A stretch of DNA of 64,000 bases from Stenocarpella maydis. Taxonomy: Eukaryota > Ascomycota > Sordariomycetes > Diaporthales > Diaporthaceae. The number at the start of each line of letters is the position of its first letter. The first letter of the stretch is position 1. Of the stretch, positions 45,303-57,025 are shown piece after piece. The position numbers and the translations under genes were made by a program. The notes under the pieces are model-generated. The model did no database searches. It saw only the letters and a program-made list of their open reading frames with translations, and was not told the DNA's origin. The stretch is taken from NCBI GenBank assembly GCA_002270565.1, contig NQMI01000040.1, positions 278,506 through 342,505 of the forward strand, in the 5' to 3' direction.

Positions 45303-48132
45303 GTTGGCCTAGTGCGCCAACCTTAATTTGCACCACCAGTCTGCCATACATAACAGAAATACACAGTTATTGACTATATATCTATTACACATTATTATTG
45401 CTTCTGCTTGCTACTATTGTGACTTCTGGCCTTGGTATTTTGCTACTTTCTTTATTGCCTGGGCTGTTCTACCTTATAACTGAGCACTTGAATCTCCTCC
45501 TGGGTCTCCTTCTCGTTGCTAATGAGGTCTTCTATAGTTAACTCTACCTATGGTAGCTAATTGATGGTCTTATAAGCCCTTGTATGGGGCTTCTTGGCTG
45601 CTAGCCCTGGTGTTGAGGCTATCTCTATAGAATGTTGCTTTGGAAGCTAGCGAGTGGGTGGCTTTGTGAGCCCTGCTGCTAACTGCTTGTCCCGTTAGAT
45701 GGCTTCTCGCTAGTTCTTCCTGCTACAGGAGTCCTTCTTATCAAGCGACTAGAGGGTCTTATCATTCCACTTAAATGCTAAGTTAATATGTTATATAGAA
45801 GCCGTTATTACCCTTATCTTATTACCTACCCTACTACCTAGACTAGTGATTGTTAAGGCTATCTTCTTGCCTATTATAGCCTTCTTATGGGCTATAAGGA
45901 TGCTATCTTTATTTATACTAAATGTAATCTTATTGCGAGGTCTTCTCTTTATTATAATAACCTTCTAGGGTAAGAGAACTACTAAGAGAGGGTTTCTAAC
46001 TAAGAGGTTATAATTTAGCTAGTAAGACTTATAGATATTCTCTTTTTAAAGAGGATAACCGGCTTCCTCTCTATTAGTAATTCAGCTTGTATAGGGCAAG
46101 CTATATTGGGTGTAAATAGGATAATTATATATTGCTAGTAAGTAATTACCCTATAGGAGTTATTTCTTAAGCATATATATTGTGGAACTCTTGTGGAGAG
46201 AAGTTTAAGGGCTACTTATGAGATTTAAGTTAGAAGCTTATCTAGCTACTTCTACTTATTAAATTTCTCTAGTAATGAGGTCTTTTAATGAGCTTCTTCT
46301 GAGTATAGGGTATAAGAACTATCTGTAATTATCTTATTAGTAGCCTTAACTGAGTAGAAAATATTGCCCATCTTGTGATTGAGATAGACCTTAAATTTGT
46401 AGTGGGTAGCTTCTATTAATGAAGTTGCATATAAGCTAAAGTTAAGGATCTTGCAGGTCTTATGCCTAGTTAATTTAGCGATGATTTTCTCTCCTTTATT
46501 AATATATTAGGTTTAAAGGTAGTTAATAATTGCTACCTAGTTTAAGAACTTCTCTTAAAGGTGCTGCTAAGCTATATTATAAATCTTATAATTAGTGGAG
46601 TATTCTATGAACTTAAGGAAGTTAAATAGAGCTTAGCGGGTATAGGGGATATCCTTTAAATTAGGGACCTTAGTAGGTATTATAGCCTTATTTCTCCTTG
46701 GCGTATTAAGTGTAGCTATTGCTAGGTCTTCTGCTTCTAAATTCTCATTGGCTTCCTCCTCTTCCTCATCCTCCTCTTCTCCCGCTACTGATCGCGGCTT
46801 CTTCTACTTCTTCTTAATATTTAGGGTGATATTTATATTAATATAGAAGATATATAGTTGGTGGTATGCCTGGGGGAATTTATATATAAGGGCGTTAATT
46901 AGAGCAGTATTGTAGTTAGTTATATAGACCGTTAGGTTGTTAGCTTGGTAATAATAAAGAAGGTTGTAAACTTACTTAAGAAGCTACTAGAAGTTGGGTT
47001 CCTTCTCGCTATTAATAATACCTTAAAATAAGGGCAAGTTCTTCCTTATATGGGTTACGTAAGTGCCTTGGAAGTATAGCATCTTCTTATTATTTATTAC
47101 ATATATATAGTCTATGAATAGGCACTATATAAAGTGATTCTCTTATATTTATGCTAACTGCTTCTTTGTACATTAGAAGATGCCCGTAATGTTGCTATTA
47201 ACATTGGTTGCCTCGTAGTACTAGTAATTCTTCTTCTTAAGCAGATTTAATGTTGCTTAGGTTGAAGTATAGATTCCAACCTTCTCCTTTTGCTAGTCTA
47301 TAAGCTAGTTCTTTATTATATTAGGCCCTAATTATATATCTGGGTACTATTATTAGAGTGCTTATTCTAGCTTCTTCAGCTTAGCTATAAAGGGATCTTA
47401 GGCTATATGGGAGAGGAATTCTTATTGGGGGTCTGTTAGCTTAGCCTAGCTATACTAGGCGCCCTTGACTTCCTAGGGATCGTAGTGGGTATGCTTCTCT
47501 TCCTATAAAATAAGCTGCTACTTACCTTTTATTAATTTGGTTATATGGGCGAGTACTCGCTACTTATAACCTGCTTTGATTATTATAGCATTATTTAATG
47601 TAGCGGTTAAGGGTTACTAACTACCACAGCTATATATTAATATTACCCAAGTTAGCTCTAACCTTCGGATTACGGTTAGGAATCTAGCAGATTTTATAGC
47701 AATATCTAATTCTGCCTTAAGGTCTGTAAAGGTATTATATCTATTATGGAAAAGTTTTAAGAAGGCAGGAGGATTAGAAAGTGCTAGTTAGCAACCGTTT
47801 ATAGTAGTAATATTAGTGTTTTAGGTATAATAATCCGCCTGCTACTGCACCTTAAGGTAGGTATAATTAGGGATAAGCAATATTACTATAATACTAGAAA
47901 ACTTAATTCTGACTGATAAAGATATATTTCTGATAGCAGAATAATCGATTACAAGAGAAATTTGGTCTATATCACTAGTTGTGGGTGGTTGGCGAGGGAG
48001 TATTGTTTGGTAGGTGAAGGGGGTTTGGCAGGTCTGCAGGTGAGGGCACCAAAAGCACCTGGTTGGGGTGGTGTATGTGGTTGAGTGTGGTTGAATGGGG
48101 CGCTCTGATTGGCTGCAGTGATTAAGTAAATA

Positions 48133-48179
48133 ATGTATCGGTGTACCAGCCGATTTCCTCGGTGCGAATATCCGTTCTC
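48133..48179 (-). repeat. Right terminal inverted repeat (47 bp)
   Basis: Reverse complement of 45256-45302 with no mismatch; the next base inward on either side differs, so 47 bp is the full length. Confidence 0.95.
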
Positions 48180-48187
48180 ATAGTAAT
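48180..48187. repeat. 8-bp target-site duplication, right
   Basis: ATAGTAAT, identical to 45248-45255. Confidence 0.85.
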
Positions 48188-49291
48188 TATTTTCTCTCCC
48201 ACATAAAGTGTAGTTAGGAGCACTTTATTATAAAATTATCATAGCAGTGTGGAAGGGCTGTAGTGCTAGTATGGCCTGTCTGCAGATTCAAATTTTGGTA
48301 GTGCTATTAATAAGGCCTAATTAGGCGCTCATAGCTAGAATTCTCATGGGGCATAGCAATATGATACTATCATTAGTTACCCACTGTCTTGTGCATGAAA
48401 TTGCCTGAATCGCCACCTTCGCTTGTAATGACCGTAAACCCAGCTCCTCGTTGCCATCCGGCAATATCAGAAGCCCAATATAAGCTCGCTCGACATTATT
48501 CATATTTAAGCGGATTCTCTACATATATACCAGCACTTGTTGTACCGCCCGCCGACTTACCTGGTGAATAATTCCTACTCAAATTAGATGTTCTAGATAG
48601 ATAATAATAACTAATGCAATGATTGAAGTAAGTATTAGTTATAATCATGAGTGCCTCGATATGGTTGATCTGGGAGTAGAGGTTTGGTAGTGTAGGTCTG
48701 GGTACCCTCCATTTCTTGCCCTGCAAAGATTTTGTCTTCTTTCTTTTTCCCGAGTCCCAGATGCTCCAACATCAATCAGAGTTGGTCTACAATCTTGCTA
48801 CATCAAAGTCTCGGACCACTGACTGCTTCGATTGGCGTCGCAAAATTTCGTAATTTACTTAGTCAAGATTGCTGCGAGACTCCAGCCGGTCTATAACAAA
48901 CCCTACTGGTAGCCACTGTAACTCAGTCCTCAGAAGTAGGCCGGTCGCGTTGATGGTTGCCCAAGGTCAGCTGAAGAGAATTTGTTTCATTGACAAAGTG
49001 CGAGTTGGGGCTTAAATTGTGGAGCGATTTATCCCCCAAAACGTCGGCGCAGCGGATCGGCAACTGTAGCTTAACAGCTTTACCAGGAAGTCTGGGTTCG
49101 TCCTGTTAAGGGCGGCTGACAATTAGCTTGTTATTCGAGTGGCCTGGAGAGCGCTCAGTTGGTGCTCGCTTTCGCCTGAATCTCACCTCGGATCTGCGGG
49201 GTACTCGTGGTAATTGCGAGCCCTTGAGTACACAGACGCCTGATCTGTTCAAGTCATTGCCCGTCCCAGGCCTCTACGAGGGGAACCCACA
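48188..49291. other. Intergenic region
   Basis: AT-rich near the transposon and more balanced toward 49000. No supportable gene. It is likely the promoter side of the hydrolase gene. Confidence 0.45.
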
Positions 49292-50336
49292 ATGTCAGCT
49301 CAAGCATTCATCCACACAGACGGTCGCAAAACCGAGTACCTCGTCTCCGGGGCACAGGATGGCCTCCCGCTCGTCATGATCCACGGGACCCCGGGCTCGT
49401 ACGCTGTCGGAGCCAAGTTGAGCGCCACGTGTGAGGGGAAAGGAATCAAGCTGATCACGCTGTCGAGGGCGGGCTATGGAGGTTCTACGCGGAATAAGGG
49501 GAGGCGGGTCGTTGACGGCGTGGCGGACATCCAGGCACTGCTCGAGCACCTTGGCATCAAGGAATGTGTTGTCGGAGGGAAAAGCGGTGGTGGTGAGTTT
49601 CTGCTTAACCTGCTGGATAGCTGAGTAAGGGAGGCATGATTGATGCTGAAATATCGAGAATACAGGCCCGCACTCTCTGGCCTGCGCGGCTCGGCTGCCA
49701 GGCTGCTTGGCCTCGCTGGTAGTCGCTGGCGTGGGACCATACGACGCGGACGGCCTCGACTTCCTCGCTGGCCAGGGACAGGGCAGTGAGTACAGACTCA
49801 GAGATAAAGGGCCCTGACAGGCGTCGGTTGATGGTCACTTGAAGAGGCTGACAATACCATGCACAGATATCGACGAGTGGGCGGCTGCACTCAAGGGTGA
49901 AGAGGAGCTACAAGAGTTTTGCCAGGCCGAGAGGCCCGGGATGCTGGCGGCGGACGCCAAGGGGCTGACGGAGGTGCTGGCGAGCCTCCTGCCCGAGGTG
50001 GACAAGATGGCGATGCTGGAGGACGAGAACACTGGCGACGACTTTGTGAGGACGGTGCAGGAGGCACTGAGGGTGTCGTGCGATGGGTGGGTGGATGATG
50101 ACCTAGCCTTCACGCGGCCGTGGGGCTTCGAACTGGATGAGATCGAGGTGCCCGTCTTCCTGTACCAGGGTAGCGAGGATAAGATGGTTCCGCTGGCGCA
50201 TGGGAAGTGGCTGGCTGGTCGTCTCCCACAGGACAAGGTGAAGGCACGTCTCGTGGAGGGTGAAGGCCACATCTCCATCTTCTCCAGATACGTGGATGTG
50301 ATGCTGGATAATCTGTTGGCCGAGGCGAGAAAGTAG
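49292..50336 (+). CDS. Alpha/beta hydrolase
   Basis: Three exons, 49292-49592, 49666-49785 and 49867-50336, all in frame with GTGAGT donors, give 296 residues, normal for the fold. The motif H-G-T-P-G-S at about 31-36 provides the oxyanion hole. The nucleophile elbow is G-K-S-G-G with Ser98, the acid is Asp245 in G-S-E-D-K-M, and the base is His275 in G-E-G-H-I-S. So the full catalytic triad is visible. There is no signal peptide, so the enzyme is cytosolic. It resembles the epoxide hydrolase/haloperoxidase-like branch, but the substrate is not readable. A dual Zn2Cys6 regulator lies 1.3 kb downstream on the same strand, so joint regulation is possible but unproven. Confidence 0.88.
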
Positions 50337-51611
50337 TTGTCAGGCGGGCTACGGAGTCCTGTGGGTATAAAGGTACTTGGGTGCTCCGTACTTGGGTCCT
50401 GGTCGACAATGATGCGAGCTGTAGTGCAAGTGAGGTGACGGCCTGCCAACGTGTGAAGACCAAGGTTGAGAGCTGCTGCATGTCCGCCAGCCAGGCCAGC
50501 CAGGCCAGCCAGGGGAGGGAGGGGGATGGCGGGATAGGGTCTTACCCCACATGCATTACCTGCACTAGGTACACCACAAAGCGCAAGTACTGCGTAACCA
50601 AGTACACTACTCCGCATCTCGGTACATACACGTGTGGTAGACTTTCTGGCACCACACACACATACACACTTTGGTCATCACACTGCAAGACCACAGACAC
50701 CAACCACGACCGACCGTCTCTCCACTTCATCCACTGCATCCCCTGCATCCACTCGATCCATCAGCATCACCATTGACGCCCGCCGCTGAGCCCAACTGTT
50801 GACTGGCCTCGCTGTAGCTCAGAGCAGTGACGCACCGACTTACCGAATCCCGAGTCACCTCACATCGACTTCGACACCCAACAACCTCGTCCTCACCCCT
50901 TGGATTATCGTTGCCGCCACTTCCCATGCAGGCCATACAAACTGGACCGCTCTTCATCCACAACCTTGTGGGTATATGGTCCTGCTGCCACGCCGCCTCA
51001 GCCAACACTGCCCTCGCCGCCACCAGCTCCAGCCTGAGCCAAGCACTGCCCGCAGCGTCCCGAGTCCCTCTCATGAGACGCACGACGTTGCTGCAGGACG
51101 ACGAGACCAGAAAGGACAGGACGGACAGGACACAACCCAGCCGTTCGCTACATGTTTGCTTGAGAAGCAGGGCCAAGAGTCAGGTCACTTGACCAGTCTA
51201 ACTGGCCTGTAGTATCCCGGGACATCTAGTCAGCAGCTCTGCCTGAAGCAGCCTCTGGCCGCTCATCTAAGGCACGGCTCCCGGGGGGGGGGCTAAAAGC
51301 CGGAAAGCCAAGCTTGTCTCCATTCGACAGACGCCTGATATTACTAAGGTCGCCCCACCATTGCCAGATTCACCTGCCCTGCTGTTGACTCGCCGGCTCG
51401 GTCCAAGTCCAGCCCAACCCGCTTTGTTGCCAAGCGAGCGTAGCTAAGCTGTCTGGATCTGCCCTTCCGCCTGCGTTGAGCGGCGGCCCTCTCAAGAGAC
51501 GTCACTCCATGAAGGGGGGTTCTCTATCGGCCTCAAACGCACCACTGAATCTCAACCTCCGGGCCCGACACGGTGATCATTGCCATACACCCGCCCTCTC
51601 TCTTATGATCC
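50337..51611. other. Intergenic region, regulator promoter
   Basis: The spacer has a short tandem repeat (9-bp CCAGGCCAG units at about 50485-50513) and CA-rich and CATCC-rich blocks near 50650 and 50740. No gene is supported. It most likely contains the promoter and long leader of the regulator. Confidence 0.45.
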
Positions 51612-53940
51612 ATGATCACTTCCAACCCGTCAAAGAAGCCTTCTAACACGTGCGTGACCTGTCGCGCACGCAAGGTCCGCTGCGATGGCCAACGCGACAT
51701 CTGCAACAACTGCATGCGCCTCGGCTTCACTTGCTCCTACGATGATTCCATCCCTCCCCATACCAACACCAGCCTCTCCGCCACAGGCATGAATAGCGAC
51801 GGCACCTCGGCTAGCGATGCTCTGACTATCCACGCCGTCGCCTCTCACCCTCCTCGCCGCCGCGTCCGCCAGGCTTGTCAGAGCTGTCATTCTCGCAAGG
51901 CAAAATGCAGCGGCACAATGCCCAAGTGCGACAGGTGTCGCGCTCAGAGCCTCGAGTGTGTCTACCGCCCCTCCAAGCGGTCTCGCCTGAGTGCCACTCC
52001 TGGTGCATCCTCATCTCAGCACGGCCGCGGCTCCCTCATCGGCGACGGCGCTTCGGGCTTACTTGCCTCGGGAGGCTCCGGCAGGGATGACTACCTCTCA
52101 GACCAGAGCCGCAGTGCATCGGACCACCTGGAAAGCAATGGCCTTGCAGACCTTCGCCATCTCCCCCCACCTGAGGAGTCTCTCATTATCCGCACCTTCG
52201 AGAAGTTCTTCCGCCACGTTCACCATATCGCGCTCTTCTCCTTCCTGCACCAGGCCTCTCTTATGCAGAGGTACCACTCCGGTTCCATGGACCGGCCGCT
52301 TCTCCTATCCTTGATCGGAATCACTTCCATCCTCACCGACCTCGGCCGGGGGGCGCCCGAATACGGCAACAGGTGCATCGCTGCCGCCGAGAGTCTCATC
52401 CAGTGTGACCTTGGTCGACCCACGGTGCTGAAGATCCAGGCTCTGGTCCTCATCATCAAGCACCGTATCTTTTGCCGTCGCTTCTCGGATGCTTTCATGC
52501 TCACTGGGCTGGCATCCCGGTTCGCCGCGGCCCTGCAGCTTAACCACGAGAACCCCAGACTCTGTTTCCTGGCCCAGGAGTCCCGACGGCGTCTCATGTG
52601 GTCTCTTTATATGATCGACATTGGGATGGCAGCTGGCCACCCCGATTTCACTCTGTGGGCCCACCGACCCGAGTTCATAGACGTCAAGCTGCCGTGCAAT
52701 GAACGGAACTTCGAATTTGATCTTCCAGAATTCACAGAATCGCTGATTCCGCCACCACGTCAGCCGGATGGCAGTTTGCCCCCGCTGACCGACAAGGTTG
52801 GCTTCCTGGCCCTACACATCCGCATCCAGTGGATCCGCAGCAAAATCTTGGCCTTTACTAAGACACTCGTCCTTCCAAGGCCCGGTGGGCTAGACCTGAA
52901 ATCCCTGCCTCGCAAGTGCGAGGAGCTCCAGGACGACCTCAATGCGTTTGAGGGGCGCTTGCCGCCTCAGTTCAAATGGAACGAGGCCAACCTCCGACTG
53001 CGAGCATATCACCCGCGGCTATGTGTTTATCTAATGACACATTTATGGTGGGAGCAATGCCACTGTGACCTGTACCGGATCGCGCTGGTGGGGAGGAGAG
53101 ACAGTCTCTCCAAGGAGGCGATCTCGAGGTTAGATCCTGCTTTTGTCAAATACTGTCAGAGGCAGTGTTTTGAGCACGCCAAAGCCATGGTTGAGATGCT
53201 CGACATGGTGTTACAGAAGGGCGTCCCCGTGTCAGACCTCGACCTTCCCGTGCTGGGTTACCAATGTGCCAACACGCTGTACTACACACTTGCGTCCTGT
53301 GGGGACGAATACGGCCTGTCACACGCCAGTGTGGGAGACATGGCGGCGACCTGCCTCAAAGTCGTAAAGCAATCTGCCCCTGGTCCTGCTGCCGCTGCCA
53401 TTGTAAGTCTTGCCATCCACAAAAGAAGCCGATCCGGTTCAGACCTTGCCTAGGTGACTAACCAACCACGCGCAGGCCGAAGCTCTCGAAAAGCTCGTCG
53501 AATCGGGGTGGGTAAGACCAACTCTGCCAAGTAATGTGACCTCGCCTGTGTCCATGACACCCGCGAACCATGACGCGTTGGCGGTAGACCCGATGCTCCA
53601 AAGAGACGCCCTCCAGGAAGCCGACGTCGCCCACCAGCTCTGCAACCCATCAATACCGCAAAATCTGCCGCCGCAAGGTGAATCACCAGGCCAAGCAATG
53701 GAAACCGACGTGTCGCAGCCACAAGCACCAATGCAATCACCGGCACCGGCAGTGCTTCGCGACGAGGAGACCATCCCCGTCGCCCAGGCCAACATGATGG
53801 CCGGTGTGGCACCCAACCTCAGTAACGCCTTCGAAGGGGCTTTGGATGGATCAAATTTTGGGATGGGCGGTCTGGAACCCTTTGCGATGGATTCATCAAG
53901 CTGGTACACGGGCGACTGGTCGAACGGGGGATTAATGTAG
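51612..53940 (+). CDS. Transcription factor with two Zn2Cys6 clusters
   Basis: Exon 1 is 51612-53402 and exon 2 is 53476-53940 (73-bp GTAAGT intron), giving 751 residues. Two complete zinc binuclear clusters are present: Cys14, 17, 24, 31, 34, 41 and Cys89, 92, 99, 106, 109, 116. Both have the spacing C-x2-C-x6-C-x6-C-x2-C-x6-C and basic residues between the second and third Cys. They are separated by a 47-residue Ser/Thr-rich linker. The fungal-specific transcription factor domain (about residues 190-500) follows, with the typical helix R-R-R-L-M-W-S-L-Y-M-I-D. The C-terminal exon is Gln/Pro/acidic-rich and may be an activation domain. It should be a nuclear DNA-binding regulator. Almost all Zn2Cys6 proteins have one cluster. 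The nearest gene upstream is the alpha/beta hydrolase. Target unknown. Confidence 0.92.
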
Positions 53941-55537
53941 TTTGAGATGCAGGTTCGGATATAAGGAGCCTGAGTTGTGCAAGCTGCCTCAGTGTGATGA
54001 TGGTGCAAAAGGACACGCGAACAAAATAGAGTACGCAAGCTCGGGCATGTACATAGGTATAACTTGGGAAGGTGGGTGGCATCGTACATACATAGCATAC
54101 GGCGCACAATAGAGATACCCGAACAAGGAAATCACGCAAATCCAGGCCTCGCTGGGGACCTACAAGTCCTTCAAGGGGGACTTGCCATGCACACCGTTCT
54201 GTCGAGGCGTGGATGCAGATGTCTGCTTCTGGGAAGGGGATGCTGAATGGGTGGGTATAGTGGTGGTGGGTGAGCATGGCGAGACCGGTCCGCTTAATGG
54301 TGACATTCTAAGCGAGATCCTATTGAAGGATTCGACACTTCCAGGTTTGGAATGCATAAATCCTTGCTACTACCTACAGTAGTTCCGTTGTAGTTTTTCG
54401 CTAGTGCCCTGACTGGGAAGACCGAGCCTGCACGGCTTGTCAAAAACAGACATCATCAGCCGGAGCAACAAGGTGTGTGCTCTCACTTTCCAGGCCACAG
54501 CTCGCTCATATTGTAGGCTCCTTATGGTGTGCTAAGTTTCGTCCATATTTCCAGTGTCTTTTTTGTGGGCGATAAGAAACCCAATACCGAATTTAGAGGA
54601 TACTGGAGCGAAGAATATCTAGACTCCGGAGAAACTCGTGGACGCAGCGAACCGAAAACCTTTCCGTCATGGAGAACTTGGGGCCGGCCGTACGACGAAG
54701 TGCGAAATACAACCGGGTGATAGCCGACAAAGCATGCGGCTCTTCCAAGCCAGCAGGTAATTATTAAGTAGGTCTATATGGTAACCTGGACGTCGACAAC
54801 CGACAGTCAAGGAAGAAATCTTGCGAGCTCTTCCCACCCCTGAGCCCCCAGGTTTGCCATTTCGCGGCCGCTTCCCCCACAGCAGAAGCCGTAGTACTTT
54901 AATAATCGCTTGACTGTCTTCCAAATGCGTCATTATTAGATGTCTCCAGAGCGTGGTGCTTCCTATTGAGATAGCTGGATATTCCAATGAGCCAGGTTTC
55001 ACATCGCCTTGTACGTCCGTGCTATCGACTTCTAGTCATATGACCGTGGCGTTAAACATATAATCTTGTATCATGGTGAGGCGCCCATCGGCATCACACC
55101 TGTCAAACGTAGCAGGATAAAAGCTTTACTATGGTTCTCCTTTACGCCATCAATGTACGACGTTATAGGCAAGAAAATGTTGTTTGACAGACCTGGGGAA
55201 TGATGAGAGAACTCACCTTAGCATGTGGCACAACGCACAACTCAACGAGAAGTGATCTGCTGCTAAGGGCGCCTCATATTACGGAATGGCTGCGAGAAAG
55301 ACTTTTGGTGGAGCAGTTCTAAATCCTATTGGCAGTGATGGATCACCAAGTGGATTACACATGAGCAGTTGCCTCCGTGGCAAGGTGACAATAAAGGACA
55401 CACAAGAACTCAAGGAAAAGGATACAGGAGCACCGTACGGCGGGTCTGGAGACGTATCTTGCCCTCGGTAAGCAGTGTGCTACTGACGGCTTTGCTGCTG
55501 TGGGCGTGGAATGGTGCTCACAGTTTACACCGACACC
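53941..55537. other. Intergenic region
   Basis: Only short frames without domains. I see no gene. Its right end is the promoter of the small secreted protein. Confidence 0.45.
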
Positions 55538-55545
55538 TATAAATA
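55538..55545 (+). promoter_or_regulatory. TATA box of the small secreted-protein gene
   Basis: TATAAATA, 130 bp upstream of the ATG at 55668. Confidence 0.6.
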
Positions 55546-55667
55546 CTCGAGAAAGGTCCATCAGTCGCCAGAGTAGGCCCATCTCAGAGGTTGCCGCACA
55601 TCAAACTGATATCATTGTGCCCCGTATTGTATTCACCTAACTGGGATCAGCAAGAAAGCTCGCAACA

Positions 55668-56417
55668 ATGCTGAGGAACTCCCTGCGAATCATATCTTGT
55701 GCCTTGCTCCTCTCATCCTCAACCTCTGCACCCGCCAATGCGGTCACGATCGAAGGTCACCGCCGTCAGCTTGATACCGAGATTCACAGCGGCGAGATTG
55801 TATGCAGTGGCCGTGCGTACCATTCTTCTCCTGAAAATATGAATTTCTGAAATACTACGGATCGCATCACTTTGGGACTCGTAGAAATTGATTAATGTGT
55901 ACCAAGATCGCCTCGAAAAGAATTACAGAGATAAGATCAAAGCAGCAGCAAAGAGTAAGTACCACCTTAACTGATCTGTCTAGAAATATTCCGTGATCAT
56001 TCTTTTGCCGCAGAGGCGGCCTTGAACGAGCGAGTCAATGAGGCGTGCATCCTCGAGGGACGGAGAGGGGACGGTTAAGGATCGGACCACTGCCCCCGAC
56101 ACTCACGCGTACCTCACGCACCACAATACACAAACATAAACAATGTGCTTACCCAGCCTCCAGGGATGGACGAGGTATGCATTGTCAACATGGCTGTCCT
56201 GACCGGTATCAAGAACCCTTCGACGGGGACCGAAGGCGATACCATGGTCTATGCATGTAACTATGGAATCCGACAGGCGTGCACAGCCACCAAGTTCTTG
56301 GAGCTCGACCCGTACTTCGATATATATTTCCCCGGAGAGGGCGCCTGGATGTACAATGTGACACTGGAAGTGAGCTATGGTCGGGACCCGGCAGGCACGT
56401 GGGAATGTTGGTGGTGA
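55668..56417 (+). CDS. Small secreted protein, four exons, ~171 aa
   Basis: I place exons at 55668-55799, 55885-55954, 56014-56073 and 56164-56417; the donors are GTATGC, GTAAGT and GTTAAG and every join keeps the frame. Residues 1-25 are a good signal peptide (I-I-S-C-A-L-L-L-S-S-S-T-S-A). The short middle exons encode a charged helix (Y-Q-D-R-L-E-K-N-Y-R-D-K-I-K), and the last exon a compact domain with several cysteines, an N-x-T sequon (Y-N-V-T) and a Trp-rich end (W-E-C-W-W). The size, signal peptide, cysteines and many tiny exons are typical of lineage-specific secreted fungal proteins and candidate effectors. I recognise no family. The TATA box and signal peptide support a real gene, but the internal splice sites are only inferred. 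Confidence 0.6.
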
Positions 56418-56888
56418 TGGGGTTGGTTTGGGTTGGGCTGTGGCCCAAGCAGTGTGGAGCCTCCTTGAGGGTGGTGCTCAAGTGTAGCTCAGGATATCAA
56501 AGCTGTTTCTCGCAAAAAAGACTGGCTCAACACAGGTATCACTCAGGGGGTCAGAGATTTCAAAGTCTTGAGGCCCGGGGTCGTTCCAAAGTAAAATTTG
56601 GCAAGCCAAAAAAAGCAAAAACATCTAGATTGAGCATTAATGCAATTTCAAGGAATTTTTAGTTATTGAATTGAATCGTGTATTATTGACAGCTCGAGGT
56701 CTGCGAAGAGATTGATAATGAGCGGTGGGCAAAGGCCTTCCAACGATTTGCTACAGAACCTGTTCACTTTGTCAGGAAGCAGTTACTAGTCTTCCTGAAA
56801 TAGGATTACTTTGAGTACCCTACCTACGGACTCAATGTATGTTGAAAAATTGCGTGCCTGTTGAGTATATATGTGCATTGACGCCGAA

Positions 56889-56902
56889 TGAATCTTCTTA
56901 GC
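56889..56902 (+). repeat. 14-bp direct repeat, left
   Basis: TGAATCTTCTTAGC, repeated at 57273-57286. Both are preceded by GCCGAA (with three extra bases in the right copy). The pair brackets repeat copy C. Confidence 0.7.
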
Positions 56903-57025
56903 TGGTCGTTTTCAATCCGGTCATAATTCCCTTAAAAAAAGGGGGGGTGGGGGAGCTGCGGCGGACCCTTCATAGAGTCTTAAATACTCAAAGACCCACT
57001 TGAGCAGCGTTTGATAAGAAATCTG
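56903..57025 (+). repeat. Dispersed repeat, copy C
   Basis: Shares the T-rich start with 'CAATCCGG', 'AATTCCCTT', an A/G run, 'GAGCTGCGGCGG', 'CTCAAAGACCCA' and 'GTTTGATAAGAAAT' with copies A and B, but differs more between the blocks. A short open frame (57030-57242) follows it and is probably not a gene. Confidence 0.7.

Larger units (their letters stand above)
45256..48179 (-). mobile_element. Mutator-like element, RIP-decayed, 2.9 kb
   Basis: The element has perfect 47-bp terminal inverted repeats beginning GAGAACGGATATTCGCACCG and an 8-bp target duplication. Read on the minus strand, the interior holds the wreck of a MULE transposase. The clearest part lies near 46940-46840, where one frame reads T-x-Y-x-x-A-L-I-N-A-L-I-Y-K-F-P-Q-A-Y-H-Q-L, matching the MULE block T-D-x-x-x-A-L-x-x-A-(x)n-F-P-x-A-x-H-x-L-C-x-W-H. 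The expected Asp reads Asn, the Cys reads Tyr. An earlier block (G-T-Y near 47070, then P-L-F) corresponds to D-G-T-Y-K-T-N. Many TAA/TAG stops stand where CAA/CAG would fit, as expected of RIP-type C-to-T change. No intact transposase remains. Confidence 0.85.

Noticed and set aside
45256..48179. hAT-type transposon (because of the 8-bp target duplication)
   Set aside because: The long 47-bp inverted repeats and the A-L-x-x-A...F-P-x-A-x-H transposase block point to the Mutator-like group instead; no hAT dimerisation domain was seen.
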